29,153 bases of DNA from JBBRNH01 sp038230415 (GTDB lineage: Bacteria > Bacteroidota > Bacteroidia > Cytophagales > Spirosomataceae): NCBI GenBank assembly GCA_038230415.1, contig JBBRNH010000078.1, positions 1 through 29,153 of the forward strand. Direction: 5' to 3'. The position numbers and the translations under genes are program-made. The notes below the pieces were generated by a model. The model ran no database searches, had not been told where the DNA came from, and saw only the letters and a program-made list of their open reading frames with translations. Each line of letters starts with the position of its first letter. Position 1 is the first letter of the stretch. Positions 7,899-14,901 of this stretch are shown here, one piece after another.

Positions 7899-8084
7899 TC
7901 ACCGTTTTACCAACTTTCCACTGGCATCATAAGCGTACCAAATACCATCAATCCGCATCCGGCCCGATTTGGGATTGGGGTTGAGGTAAGGCACCGGCTC
8001 ACCGTTGGTTGCGGCTTCGTATGGCTTTTTGGTCGGCGAGCCACTGGTTGTAGTAGTCGTGGACATCTTTGTTGTTGGTGGCAT
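7899..8084 (-). CDS. Small hypothetical protein overlapping its upstream neighbour
   Basis: The reading frame encodes 61 residues from an ATG (8084). The N-terminus is Thr-rich. The C-terminus looks protein-like (GRMRIDGIWYAYDASGKLVKR), a short beta-type motif. Its first ~86 bp overlap the 3' end of the 7999-8409 gene in another frame. It ends 22 bp before the strong terminator. The overlap favours translational coupling or a gene added by read-through. It could also be a chance frame. Confidence 0.45.
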   Translation of the reverse strand: MPPTTKMSTTTTTSGSPTKKPYEAATNGEPVPYLNPNPKSGRMRIDGIWYAYDASGKLVKR

Positions 8085-8409
8085 AACAGGTGATTAAAAT
8101 AGCAAACAGTTGATGGCAATCCTCCCGGCGATCTAAGTAAAAATTCGCGTAATAATAGCGATTATCCCAAAACGCAATGGCGTAGTGATGGGTTTCGGAT
8201 TTGCCAACCACGTCAATCAATACGTCGCCACTCTGTAACACTTTACTCACCTGGCTTGGTTTCAGGCGGTGAAATCGTTTATCGTCAGGCTTGGCGAGGT
8301 CGTCAACGTAGTTATCCACAAAGTGATCCATGTTCACGGCCTGAAAAAACAATTCAGCCCGTTTGCCTTTATCAACGAAAAAGGTAGAATTTTTAGGTTT
8401 GTAGCGCAT
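7999..8409 (-). CDS. Hypothetical protein, 136 residues
   Basis: The ATG at 8409 was chosen over a TTG 15 bp upstream. The product is soluble and rich in aromatic and charged residues (HFVDNYVDDLAKPDDKRFHRLKPSQVSKVL; THHYAIAFWDNRYYYANFYLDRRED). It has no signal peptide, membrane segment or catalytic motif that I recognise. It is second in a minus-strand group with the 8504-8866 gene. Function is unknown. Confidence 0.6.
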   Translation of the reverse strand: MRYKPKNSTFFVDKGKRAELFFQAVNMDHFVDNYVDDLAKPDDKRFHRLKPSQVSKVLQSGDVLIDVVGKSETHHYAIAFWDNRYYYANFYLDRREDCHQLFAILITCYATNNKDVHDYYNQWLADQKAIRSRNQR

Positions 8410-8451
8410 CTGTGGGGTTGGCAAAAGAACACGTCGTTATCGGCAGCAACA

Positions 8452-8482
8452 CCGGCCCCAAACCGGATGGTTCCGGGGCCGG
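8452..8482. terminator. Compound GC-rich hairpin between two minus-strand genes
   Basis: An 8-bp GC stem (8452-8459 with 8475-8482) encloses a second 4-bp hairpin (8461-8464 with 8469-8472). No U-run follows on either strand. It may be a weak terminator or an mRNA-processing/stability element rather than a full stop. Confidence 0.4.
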
Positions 8483-8503
8483 GTTGGGCAGTTAGTCAGG
8501 CAG

Positions 8504-8866
8504 TTACAGGCTCAGTTCGGTCATCCGGGCGAAGGTTTTGCGGAGCTGAATCAGGGCGTGGTTGGCCGTCACAAAGTCAACCTGCACCACGTCTTCGATG
8601 ACGGCCACACTCATAAAATCGTGAATGTCCTGAATGGCTTCGCGCATCCCGTCGGCATCGCCGTAGAGGTGGATGAGTTCGAGCATCGGCAGAATGTCAA
8701 TGAGTTTGCCCGTGAGGGGGTTGCTCACAAAGAGGTGTTTGCCGATGGCGTGGGTCGGCACGGCGAGTTTCTCCATCAGCAGCGTGCCGAGGGTGGGCGT
8801 GGGCGTAGGCGTAGGAGCCGGAGCCGGGTTGTTGGGGATTGAATCTGACATTGGATTATTTGGCAT
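8504..8866 (-). CDS. Hypothetical protein with Pro/Thr N-terminus
   Basis: The ATG at 8866 gives 120 residues; a further ATG lies at 8851. The first ~30 residues are disordered (PAPAPTPTPTPT). The rest is helical (LLMEKLAVPTHAIGKHLF ... LPMLELIHLYGDADGMREAIQDIHDFMSVAVIEDVVQVDFVTANHALIQLRKTFARM). The helical part resembles small accessory proteins that follow structural genes in prophages, but I cannot name the family. It is first in the minus-strand group. Confidence 0.6.
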   Translation of the reverse strand: MPNNPMSDSIPNNPAPAPTPTPTPTLGTLLMEKLAVPTHAIGKHLFVSNPLTGKLIDILPMLELIHLYGDADGMREAIQDIHDFMSVAVIEDVVQVDFVTANHALIQLRKTFARMTELSL

Positions 8867-9167
8867 TTGGTTGGTGTGCAGCAAAAAAACGGTGCCGCAC
8901 TTGCCGTTGCCAATCCATCCCTGGATAAAGGTTTTTAATCCTTTACGGTAGTTACGACACCGCTTGCTGATTCCCGGATTAGCGAGAATAGGGTATCATT
9001 TCAAAAATAATGGCATAAAAAAAGCCACGAACTGTAATTCGGGGCGTGACCGCGTAAAGCGACTTCGTTTCCCAGGGATGTAAATTGGCATCACAAACGT
9101 AGCGGTGTTTGGGGGATTTGCAAGCGGCAGCGCACTTTATTTTTTGAGACTATAACAGGATAACACT
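8867..9167. other. Intergenic region between divergent genes
   Basis: This 301-bp stretch has no convincing coding frame. It contains a near-perfect inverted pair, 8910-8924 and 9072-9088 (CCAATCCATCCCTGG against CCAGGGATGTAAATTGG), and a promoter-like pair for the + strand gene (9117-9146). The segment 9023-9100 is compositionally unlike the flanking genes. Confidence 0.5.
9117..9146 (+). promoter_or_regulatory. Putative Bacteroidota-type promoter for the M23 peptidase gene
   Basis: A TTTG at 9117-9120 (-33 type) is followed after 17 bp by TATTTTTTG (9138-9146), one base longer than the TAnnTTTG consensus. The predicted start is near 9152, 16 nt before the ATG at 9168. Confidence 0.4.
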
Positions 9168-9737
9168 ATGAACTCGAATCCCCAACGCCGACCTTACCGC
9201 CCGGCACTGATTGCCCTCGGCGCGGCAACGGTATTGCTCATTTTATACGCCCTGTTTCGGGGCAAAAAAGCCGTGCCAGGCGAAGGCGCACCCACCGGCA
9301 CGAATCCGGGGTTTTTGGGGCCAATCGTGAAGCCAAAAATGGTGATCCGCAACGACGCACGGGGTTTGGGGCATTACGGCGCACCCCGCGACGGCGGCAC
9401 CAGAAAACACGCCGGGCTGGATATCCGGTGCTACGAGAATCAGCCGGTGCTGGCCCCGTTTGCGGGCAAGGTCACGCGAACGTTTTCTGTGTATCCGTTG
9501 AATACGACGTGGACGGGTGTGGAACTCATCGGCGACGATGGCATCACCAAATTAAAAGTACTGTACTGCCGGGTGGTAAGCGGTTTGGTGGGGGGCCGGG
9601 TGGTGAGCGGGCAGCAGATCGGCGTGGCCCAGGCCATCTCTCAGAAATGGGGCCGCGATATGCTCGACCACCTGCACGTTGAACTCTACCGGAGCGGCAA
9701 CCGCGTTGACCCGGCAGGCTGGTTTGCGCTGGGCTAA
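9168..9737 (+). CDS. Membrane-anchored M23 (LytM-like) metallopeptidase
   Basis: The protein has 189 residues. An N-terminal basic segment and membrane helix (residues ~11-30, PALIALGAATVLLILYALF) are followed by an M23 domain. The zinc motifs are HAGLD (His81, Asp85) and HLHVE (His168, His170). The domain also has the family's GHYGAPRDGGTRKH entry and the PVLAPFAGKV strand. M23 enzymes cut peptide cross-bridges of peptidoglycan. The usual YaH motif reads VLYCRVV here, so the His normally found there is replaced and activity should not be assumed. It stands alone between a promoter-like site and a terminator. It is either a prophage wall-degrading enzyme or a host hydrolase. Confidence 0.8.
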   Translation: MNSNPQRRPYRPALIALGAATVLLILYALFRGKKAVPGEGAPTGTNPGFLGPIVKPKMVIRNDARGLGHYGAPRDGGTRKHAGLDIRCYENQPVLAPFAGKVTRTFSVYPLNTTWTGVELIGDDGITKLKVLYCRVVSGLVGGRVVSGQQIGVAQAISQKWGRDMLDHLHVELYRSGNRVDPAGWFALG

Positions 9738-9797
9738 GAGCCTGATAACAAAGACAGTGCAGTGAAGTGAGTAAGTACAAATGTGGGTTAGTACGGC

Positions 9798-9834
9798 AAA
9801 CGCCCGGATCGGCTGATCCGGGCGTTTCTTTTTG
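9798..9834 (+). terminator. Rho-independent terminator
   Basis: A perfect 13-bp stem (9798-9810 with 9815-9827) has a 4-nt GGCT loop and is followed by CTTTTT. It lies 60 bp after the M23 gene. Confidence 0.85.
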
Positions 9835-9898
9835 GTGGGGGAATAAATCGGGTTGGTTTTTGGTTAGGTTTGCAGGCACACAAAACGACCCCTCCCGG

Positions 9899-10240
9899 AT
9901 GAACCACCACCTGACCAACATTGTAAAAAACCACCCGGTAGCCCGGCAGATAGCGGGCCGCCTTCATTTTGACTCCATCATGGAACGCATCAAAAGCAAC
10001 CGCAACCCGGCAGCGAAACCGGCCAGCCGCGCCAAAAAAAAGGGGTATGACCCCAGCAAGCCCTACGTCTTCAAAAACCTGAAAACCGTGTCTGCCGGCG
10101 AAATACTGGCCGCAGGGGGTATCACGGCCTGGATTGAAAAAACGGGCTACGACAGTTCTAAGATACGAATGGGTGGCACATTAGACCTGACTGATGCCGA
10201 ATTTGAGGAAGCCCTTCGGATGCTCAAACGCAGCAAATAG
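9899..10240 (+). CDS. Probable antitoxin partner of the downstream PIN toxin
   Basis: The start at ATG 9899 (113 residues) excludes an in-frame extension through the terminator upstream. An ATG at 9980 (86 residues) is also possible. The N-terminus is basic (SNRNPAAKPASRAKKKGYD). The C-terminal part (VSAGEILAAGGITAWIEKTGY ... LDLTDAEFEEALRMLKRSK) is a compact helical domain. The stop is 3 bp before the GTG of a PIN-domain toxin, the usual order and spacing for a VapBC-type pair, so an antitoxin role is inferred from context. A TAGGTTTG element at 9865-9872 would place a transcript start close to 9878. Confidence 0.65.
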   Translation: MNHHLTNIVKNHPVARQIAGRLHFDSIMERIKSNRNPAAKPASRAKKKGYDPSKPYVFKNLKTVSAGEILAAGGITAWIEKTGYDSSKIRMGGTLDLTDAEFEEALRMLKRSK

Positions 10241-10243
10241 CCA

Positions 10244-10717
10244 GTGGAAGTTTGCTATGATACCAATATACTGCTGACCATCATCCGTGATAAATCGCGG
10301 CAGGAACGGGTGCGCGGTTTAGTCAATCCCAACGCCGTGCCAGAACTTATTTCCTGGGTGAGTGTGATTGAAATGCGCTCATTGGGCTACCGGGCGCAGT
10401 GGGGACAACAGCAGTACGCCCGGCTCAACAAATTGCTCAACAGCCTGACCGTTATTAGCGTAGAAAACGAGCAGATCATCGGGAAATATCTGGAAATCGA
10501 TGCGTTCAGCCAGAATAAACATCCTGTTTTGCCGCTTGGCATGAGTAACCGAAATATGGGCAAGCATGATTTGTGGATAGCGGCAACGTCGGCCACCTAC
10601 GGCCTGACGCTGATAACGACCGATAAAGACTTTGACCACCTGAACGGTGTGTTTTTGGCGGTGAACCGGGTGCTGCCCGCTGATTTGCGGCCTCTATTGA
10701 AAAACAGCCCGTCCTAA
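10244..10717 (+). CDS. PIN-domain toxin (VapC-like ribonuclease)
   Basis: The gene starts at a GTG, 3 bp after the preceding stop. The 157-residue product keeps the acidic residues of PIN nucleases: Asp6 in VCYDTNIL, Glu43 in WVSVIEM, Asp109 in KHDLWIAA, and Asp127/Asp129 in ITTDKDFDHL. PIN toxins of VapBC modules cut tRNA or rRNA and are held in check by the partner antitoxin. All four acidic positions are present, so it is probably active. It may stabilise the surrounding element. Confidence 0.85.
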   Translation: MEVCYDTNILLTIIRDKSRQERVRGLVNPNAVPELISWVSVIEMRSLGYRAQWGQQQYARLNKLLNSLTVISVENEQIIGKYLEIDAFSQNKHPVLPLGMSNRNMGKHDLWIAATSATYGLTLITTDKDFDHLNGVFLAVNRVLPADLRPLLKNSPS

Positions 10718-10728
10718 CGTTGAGACAG

Positions 10729-10756
10729 CAACGGTACGGTGTTTACCGTACCGTTG
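10729..10756. terminator. 12-bp hairpin between convergent genes
   Basis: The arms at 10729-10740 and 10745-10756 (CAACGGTACGGT and its reverse complement) flank a 4-nt GTTT loop. It lies 11 bp after the PIN gene and overlaps the 3' end of the convergent minus-strand gene. No clear U-run follows, so termination is inferred from position. Confidence 0.55.
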
Positions 10757-11213
10757 ACGGTGGCTGAGGTGGTTTTCGGGGGTCTATTTTACGGGAACGA
10801 AACCTGGCTTTGATAAACGTGTATTTTTGGGAAACCCAGGCCGAAACAATCAGGATGACCAACCCCGCCACTACCGCCAGCGACAGCCGGCTGTACTGTT
10901 TTTTGAGCAGTTTGTTTTCGGCTTCGAGCCGGGCGTTTTCGTCGAAGAGTTGCCGCAGCACATCGTCGTCGGTGCGCTCCCATTCCCGGCTAAAGATGCC
11001 GAGGTTGATCACATCTTTTTTCCAGTACCTGTATCTGGTTTTGCTCTTTGTCTTTTCTATTGTGATTATCACAACGGCTACTACACTGAGCAGGGCAAGC
11101 CAGGCCATCAGCAGTGCGTTATCGTGTATGGCTTCGCTGATGAGTTTGGTGATGCTTCCTATTGTGGTTATCCTCTGTGTGCGCGATGTGTTTGGGCCAC
11201 CACTGGCGGGCAA
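10743..11213 (-). CDS. Two-span membrane protein with coiled-coil segment
   Basis: The frame opens at a TTG (11213, 156 residues); the first ATG is at 11108 (121 residues). The product has a transmembrane helix (LMAWLALLSVVAVVIITI), a basic loop (KTKSKTRYRYWKKD), and a heptad-like acidic/leucine stretch (VLRQLFDENARLEAENKLLKKQ). A second transmembrane helix (LAVVAGLVILIVSAWV) and a basic tail complete it. The coiled coil just before the second helix suggests oligomerisation. No family is recognised. The opposite strand also has a long frame here, but its composition looks like a shadow of this one. Confidence 0.55.
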   Translation of the reverse strand: MPASGGPNTSRTQRITTIGSITKLISEAIHDNALLMAWLALLSVVAVVIITIEKTKSKTRYRYWKKDVINLGIFSREWERTDDDVLRQLFDENARLEAENKLLKKQYSRLSLAVVAGLVILIVSAWVSQKYTFIKARFRSRKIDPRKPPQPPSTVR

Positions 11214-11381
11214 ACATCGGTCTTATTTTGTATTGCCCAATGGCGAGCGGTTTGACTATGCTGCTTTTTTCAAGGCCCCGCCCCCGCCCGCATCACGGCC
11301 TTAACGCTGAGGCCCCGACCATTTGGTTATATGCCCGGCGTGTGGTTGCTTTGCGCCGGATTTAAACCACAAAAAACACCC

Positions 11382-11957
11382 GTGAAATCGTTCGTTATCT
11401 CCTTTCTTTTTTTGCTCACCATTGGCCCATCAATGGGCCAAACCGGGCTATCCCAACTCAATCCGGTGGCCGACTATGTTGCCTCTCCCGGCCAGGAACC
11501 GGGGCTGATTCTGTTCGACAACAAATCAAAAAACGCCATTCGCTACGAATGGGACTTTGGCGATGGCACAACGTCAACCACAATAAGCCCGCGCCATCGG
11601 TACGCCAACAACGGGACGTATGACGTGCGGCTGACGGCAGTGGGTCTGCTATCCACCAATACGCTGCGGCTCGACATCGGCGTTCGCAACGTAACCGGGT
11701 CGGTCTCGTTTTACACGACATTCGACAGCCCCTGGTCGGTAGATGTTTACCTGAATGACAGGTACGTTGGGGCCGTAGCTCAGTCCTATACATTGGGGTC
11801 GCCCGATTGCAATACCGGCCTGGTGTTGGTGGCAAGGCAGCCGCCGGGTAGCTATTATTACCGGGCTAAACAACGGGTGTTAGTCGCCCCTCGTTCCTGG
11901 TCTGGGGTTATCACGATAGAGGCCGGGGGGTGCGTATCCATTCCGTTCGATAAGTAA
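11382..11957 (+). CDS. Secreted PKD-domain protein
   Basis: I prefer the GTG at 11382 over the upstream ATG (11331). It puts a normal signal peptide first (VKSFVISFLFLLTIGPSMGQ, cleavage after GQ or nearby). The PKD domain follows, with the signature YEWDFGDGTTS and HRYANNGTYDVRLTA. The C-terminal ~100 residues (SVSFYTT ... VDVYLNDRYVGAV ... PPGSYYYRAK) match the C-terminus of the next gene. Secreted PKD proteins of Bacteroidota are usually adhesive or carbohydrate-associated. There is no enzyme domain. Confidence 0.75.
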   Translation: MKSFVISFLFLLTIGPSMGQTGLSQLNPVADYVASPGQEPGLILFDNKSKNAIRYEWDFGDGTTSTTISPRHRYANNGTYDVRLTAVGLLSTNTLRLDIGVRNVTGSVSFYTTFDSPWSVDVYLNDRYVGAVAQSYTLGSPDCNTGLVLVARQPPGSYYYRAKQRVLVAPRSWSGVITIEAGGCVSIPFDK

Positions 11958-11978
11958 GGCATTTTGGTGCCGTAGCGA

Positions 11979-12010
11979 TTTGAGTTGTACCATGCTTAAT
12001 AATTATTTTG
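11979..12010 (+). promoter_or_regulatory. Putative Bacteroidota-type promoter of the PKD lipoprotein gene
   Basis: TTTG at 11979-11982 and TTATTTTG at 12003-12010 are 20 bp apart. The second element matches TAnnTTTG at 7 of 8 positions. The transcript would start near 12016, about 30 nt before the ATG at 12047. Confidence 0.5.
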
Positions 12011-12046
12011 CCCGGCAACTTTGTCAACTTAACAGTATCGTCCTTC

Positions 12047-12616
12047 ATGAAAAAACACCTACTTCTGTTCCTGGCAATCGCCCTCCTGAGCGGCTCGTGC
12101 AGCAAAGACACTCCCGCGCCCAAACCCATTGCTGATTTCATCGTTGATGACTCATACCGGGGATCGGTAAGTTTTACCAACAAATCAGCCAATGCCACCC
12201 GCTACCAGTGGGATTTTGGCGATGGTCAGGTTTCCACCTCTAAAATCACGGGTGTTACCTACACGCGCAACGGAACTTATACCGTTACCCTCACGGCCAA
12301 AAACGATCAGGGCGATCAGGACGCAGTGAAAAAAAACGTGGTTGTCAATGATATAGCCACCACTGCCAGCACTATTTTTTACAGTACTAACAAAGCGAGT
12401 AACGTACCGCTTTATGTAAATGGAACCTATATCGGGACGCTGACCAAATATTTTATTGACCCCAATGCGCTTCCGGCCTGTGGTACTGACGGGGGCATCA
12501 CGATTGATTTGGCACCCGGCACGTACTACGTGGCAACAAAAGCCAACGCAACCCTGGCGCAGTCAACAGCGTTTGGCGTTAAGCTCTACGAGTGCGGGCG
12601 GTTTCGTTTCCCCTGA
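12047..12616 (+). CDS. PKD-domain lipoprotein, paralogue of the upstream gene
   Basis: The ATG at 12047 gives a 189-residue precursor with a lipoprotein signal (MKKHLLLFLAIALLSGSCSKD; lipobox LSGSC, lipidated Cys at position 18). A PKD domain follows (YQWDFGDGQVST ... YTRNGTYTVTLTAKND). The C-terminal domain (STIFYSTNKASNVPLYVNGTYIGTL ... LAPGTYYVATKA) is also present in the 11382 gene. The two are tandem paralogues, one apparently secreted and one lipid-anchored, each probably with its own promoter. Role unknown; surface display is likely. Confidence 0.8.
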   Translation: MKKHLLLFLAIALLSGSCSKDTPAPKPIADFIVDDSYRGSVSFTNKSANATRYQWDFGDGQVSTSKITGVTYTRNGTYTVTLTAKNDQGDQDAVKKNVVVNDIATTASTIFYSTNKASNVPLYVNGTYIGTLTKYFIDPNALPACGTDGGITIDLAPGTYYVATKANATLAQSTAFGVKLYECGRFRFP

Positions 12617-12640
12617 TAATCCGGCAACGCTTTGATATTA

Positions 12641-12674
12641 AACGGCCCGGCTCCTCATCAGGAGCCGGGCCGTT
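12641..12674. terminator. Bidirectional terminator, 15-bp stem
   Basis: Perfect arms at 12641-12655 and 12660-12674 (core CGGCCCGGCTCC) surround a 4-nt loop. It lies between the PKD lipoprotein gene and the convergent integrase gene. Confidence 0.85.
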
Positions 12675-12727
12675 GGTGTTGGTGGCCGTGTTAATCTAAG
12701 CCTGACTGTCAGTGAGATAGCAGAGCC

Positions 12728-13897
12728 TTACCAGGCTACGTTTTCCATCTCTTTGGCAACGCGACGTTCGTCGGCTTTGGCGTAGTGTCGGACGTGTTTG
12801 GTGCTGCTGTGGCCCAGCATCACGGCCACCGCGTCGGCGGTCAGGCCCAACTCGTTGAGCATGACATCCGTAAAGGTTTTCCGGGCGGTTTTCACCGTCA
12901 GGTTCACCGTAATATTGGCCTGAAACCGAATGTGTTTAAGGGCTTTGTTGTATTTGCTGTTGCTGATTTTGGGCAGGTGCTGCACCCCGCCATACTGCTC
13001 GATGAGTGCCAACGCCCGCTTACTCAGCGGCACCATCTGCACGGCCGGCACGTCGAAGAACTGCGAGGCTTCGTATTTACCGCGTGTTTTGTAGAGCCAC
13101 TGCCGCCCGTCGGGACCAGTGGCGAGGTCGGCAGGGGTGAGGGTCTGGGCATCGGCATAGTGCAGCCCGGTATAGCAGGAAAACAGAAACAGGTCGGCCA
13201 CGCGCCGGAGATTGCCCTCCCAGGGCATGGTTTCGAGTTGGGTCAGTTGCGCCCTGGTCAGGTGGTCGGTGTTGATGCGTTCACGCTTTTTCAGCACAAA
13301 AGCCGCCAATGGATCATACAGAATCAGTTCACGCCGGATTGCCATTGCCATCACGTTTTTCAGCACCTGCGTATGCCGCACGGTGTGGCTATGGCCGCGC
13401 TTGTTGGTTTTCATCCACCGCACAAACTCATCACCCACGCCGAGGTTAAATTCTGGTGGCATCAGGGCCGTTCGTTTGGTGTCGGACAAAAAAGCCCGGA
13501 TGTTGTTGAGCCTGATTTGGTAGTTGATAAACGTACCCGGTTTTTCGTAGTTGGCCCGGCATTGCTCCTCAAACAAGTCAAGAAGTTCGGCGAAGGTATA
13601 GCTCGTTTTTTTCTTGCCGGTGTAGCGGTCAGCGAGGTTCTGGGCCGATAGTGTCGAATCGGTCAGGAACAGGCGGGTAATGTCAGAGCGTATTTGTTCC
13701 AGCTTAACGTTGTTATTGCTGGCATTGAGGGAGCCACCCCGGATGCGCTGCTTTTTGGAATCCCACTGATCGGGCGGCAGGGCCACGAAGGTGGAGAAGT
13801 CGTTGGCGTGTTTCCCGTCCACTTTGATCCGGCAATAGACGGTGGCACGGGCGGTGGGGTTGCGGACGTTTTTCCGCAGTTTGAAGAGAACACGCAT
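12728..13897 (-). CDS. Tyrosine recombinase (integrase) of the Bacteroidota type
   Basis: The ATG at 13897 gives 389 residues beginning MRVLFKLRKN, the usual opening of these integrases; the in-frame extension upstream is AT-rich and unlike a protein. The protein has an arm-binding N-terminal region (~1-95), a SAM-like core-binding domain (~100-205) and a catalytic domain (~215-389). Catalytic positions: the box I Arg is replaced by His246 (CYTGLHYADA), Lys273 or Lys270 lies in the beta-hairpin (YKTRGK), box II reads KTAR (Lys336, Arg339), His363 is in LGHSS, and the nucleophile is Tyr372 (RHYAKADE). Loss of the box I Arg is seen in other Bacteroidota recombinases, so activity is possible. 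It probably moves the element that contains part of this window. Confidence 0.9.
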   Translation of the reverse strand: MRVLFKLRKNVRNPTARATVYCRIKVDGKHANDFSTFVALPPDQWDSKKQRIRGGSLNASNNNVKLEQIRSDITRLFLTDSTLSAQNLADRYTGKKKTSYTFAELLDLFEEQCRANYEKPGTFINYQIRLNNIRAFLSDTKRTALMPPEFNLGVGDEFVRWMKTNKRGHSHTVRHTQVLKNVMAMAIRRELILYDPLAAFVLKKRERINTDHLTRAQLTQLETMPWEGNLRRVADLFLFSCYTGLHYADAQTLTPADLATGPDGRQWLYKTRGKYEASQFFDVPAVQMVPLSKRALALIEQYGGVQHLPKISNSKYNKALKHIRFQANITVNLTVKTARKTFTDVMLNELGLTADAVAVMLGHSSTKHVRHYAKADERRVAKEMENVAW

Positions 13898-14127
13898 TTT
13901 TTGCGCGAGGGGGGAAATGAGGTTGCTAACATTATTGTATGCAATATTAAACAATAGTGTTACATAACAAGAACAGGGCCAGTAAGCATACGCGAATTGC
14001 TTTCCGTTAGGATTAGCAAAAAATGGGGTACACCGACGTTGCAAAATTCATGACACCCCAAATAGTACATATTTTCAAGAGATTGGGGTACACGTAGTTG
14101 GGGTATAAGTTGAGGTACAAACGCAAA

Positions 14128-14150
14128 AAAGCCCGTCAAAAACGGGCTTT
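14128..14150. terminator. Short terminator-like hairpin
   Basis: A 9-bp stem (14128-14136 with 14142-14150, AAAGCCCGT and its complement) has a 5-nt loop. The A-run before and the T-run in the right arm allow termination in either direction. Confidence 0.6.
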
Positions 14151-14171
14151 CGGGCCAATGAATAAAGATGT

Positions 14172-14190
14172 TGGTGCACTCGTAGGGACT
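14172..14190 (-). other. tRNA-3'-end-like sequence, possible att core
   Basis: Read on the minus strand it is AGTCCCTACGAGTGCACCA. It ends in CCA preceded by a plausible acceptor strand (CGAGTGC plus discriminator A), as in Bacteroidota tRNA-Arg genes that begin GCACTCG. No tRNA body can be folded from the flanks, so it would be a fragment left by integration into a tRNA gene. The sequence is short and the call is tentative. Confidence 0.35.
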
Positions 14191-14328
14191 ACAAAAAGCC
14201 TCTGTAAATCAGACAGTTAAAGCCATAAACGTTGAAAGCGTATCACAAACGTATCACAACAGTAGTTATTCCCCTGCCTTCGTGTTTATTAATGGCATCT
14301 GCGGAAGAACGAAATATATTGAATGATG

Positions 14329-14889
14329 TCAACTGATGTACTTGCCTGCATCAATTGACGGTATGTTTTGTGGCAGCCCAACACGCATAAAGAAGCGGGC
14401 AAATGCCTGAGACAGATGCTCACGGTAGGGCGGAAGCAGGCGAACGCGGCTACCTAACTGTTCCGTATGAGATTTCAGGAAATCAATGTGAACGGCAAAA
14501 ACGTTTCTAAAATCAACAACTAAATAGTCATCTACACCAACCGTTTCATCACGGTCTAAGAGGTGATAGTTTGGCTGATTACCTTTTCGTAGGTCATCGA
14601 AAAATTTAGTGATTGACTTCTTGCTACGTTGTTCTTCAACAGCAAGAACCTGATTTATGGCATCGCCAAAAAGGTAATAGGGGCAAACTAACACATTCTC
14701 TACTTTACCGTTTTCAAGATCGCATGATTGGGACACCACTACCACGTTATAATCCTGAACATCAACTTCATAGCTACCATCTGGCTCTATTGCCTTTGGC
14801 GGGATAATTATTGGGCAATCACGAATCAAATCGCCCTGCAACAAATCGGTATTAGATTGCTCTAATAGGACATACCAGGGGTAATCCAT
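14329..14889 (-). CDS. Unknown protein, last gene of a three-gene operon
   Basis: The 186-residue product starts at ATG 14889, 12 bp after the stop of the upstream gene. It is soluble. It contains LLQGDLIRDCPIIIPP, a strong strand-turn motif VVVVSQSCDLENGKVENVLVCPYYLFGD, and a C-terminal helical part (HLSQAFARFFMRVGLP). The SQSCDLENGK segment with nearby Cys and Asp residues looks like a conserved core and could be an active site, but I do not recognise the family. Its partners are a TIGR04255-type protein and an 82-residue protein, in a region rich in defence genes. Confidence 0.7.
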   Translation of the reverse strand: MDYPWYVLLEQSNTDLLQGDLIRDCPIIIPPKAIEPDGSYEVDVQDYNVVVVSQSCDLENGKVENVLVCPYYLFGDAINQVLAVEEQRSKKSITKFFDDLRKGNQPNYHLLDRDETVGVDDYLVVDFRNVFAVHIDFLKSHTEQLGSRVRLLPPYREHLSQAFARFFMRVGLPQNIPSIDAGKYIS

Positions 14890-14901
14890 AAAATTGATAC
14901 G

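Larger units (their letters stand above)
13898..14328. other. Non-coding region upstream of the integrase, probable attachment region
   Basis: No gene is seen in 431 bp. It holds iterated GGGGTACA-type repeats (14024-14032, 14083-14093, 14098-14107 and a weaker 14110-14118), a short hairpin (14128-14150), and a sequence like the 3' end of a tRNA in reverse (14172-14190). A tandem CGTATCACAA pair lies at about 14238-14258. Direct repeats next to an integrase gene are what arm-type binding sites look like. The function is inferred. Confidence 0.5.

Noticed and set aside
9767..9898. N-terminal extension of the antitoxin gene through the terminator
   Set aside because: The frame would translate the 13-bp terminator stem of the M23 gene. 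The ATG at 9899 follows a promoter-like element.
10810..11304. Plus-strand frame of 164 residues opposite the two-span membrane protein
   Set aside because: Its Ser/Arg-rich composition mirrors the coiled coil and membrane helices of the minus-strand gene. The minus-strand product has clear protein structure (two membrane spans, a heptad segment), so only that strand was kept.
12785..13651. Plus-strand frame of 288 residues opposite the integrase
   Set aside because: It is antisense to a well-supported recombinase with all its catalytic motifs; the codon pattern is a shadow.
14165..14260. A complete tRNA gene
   Set aside because: Only a tRNA-like 3' end can be read. No D arm or anticodon arm folds from the flanking sequence on either strand.
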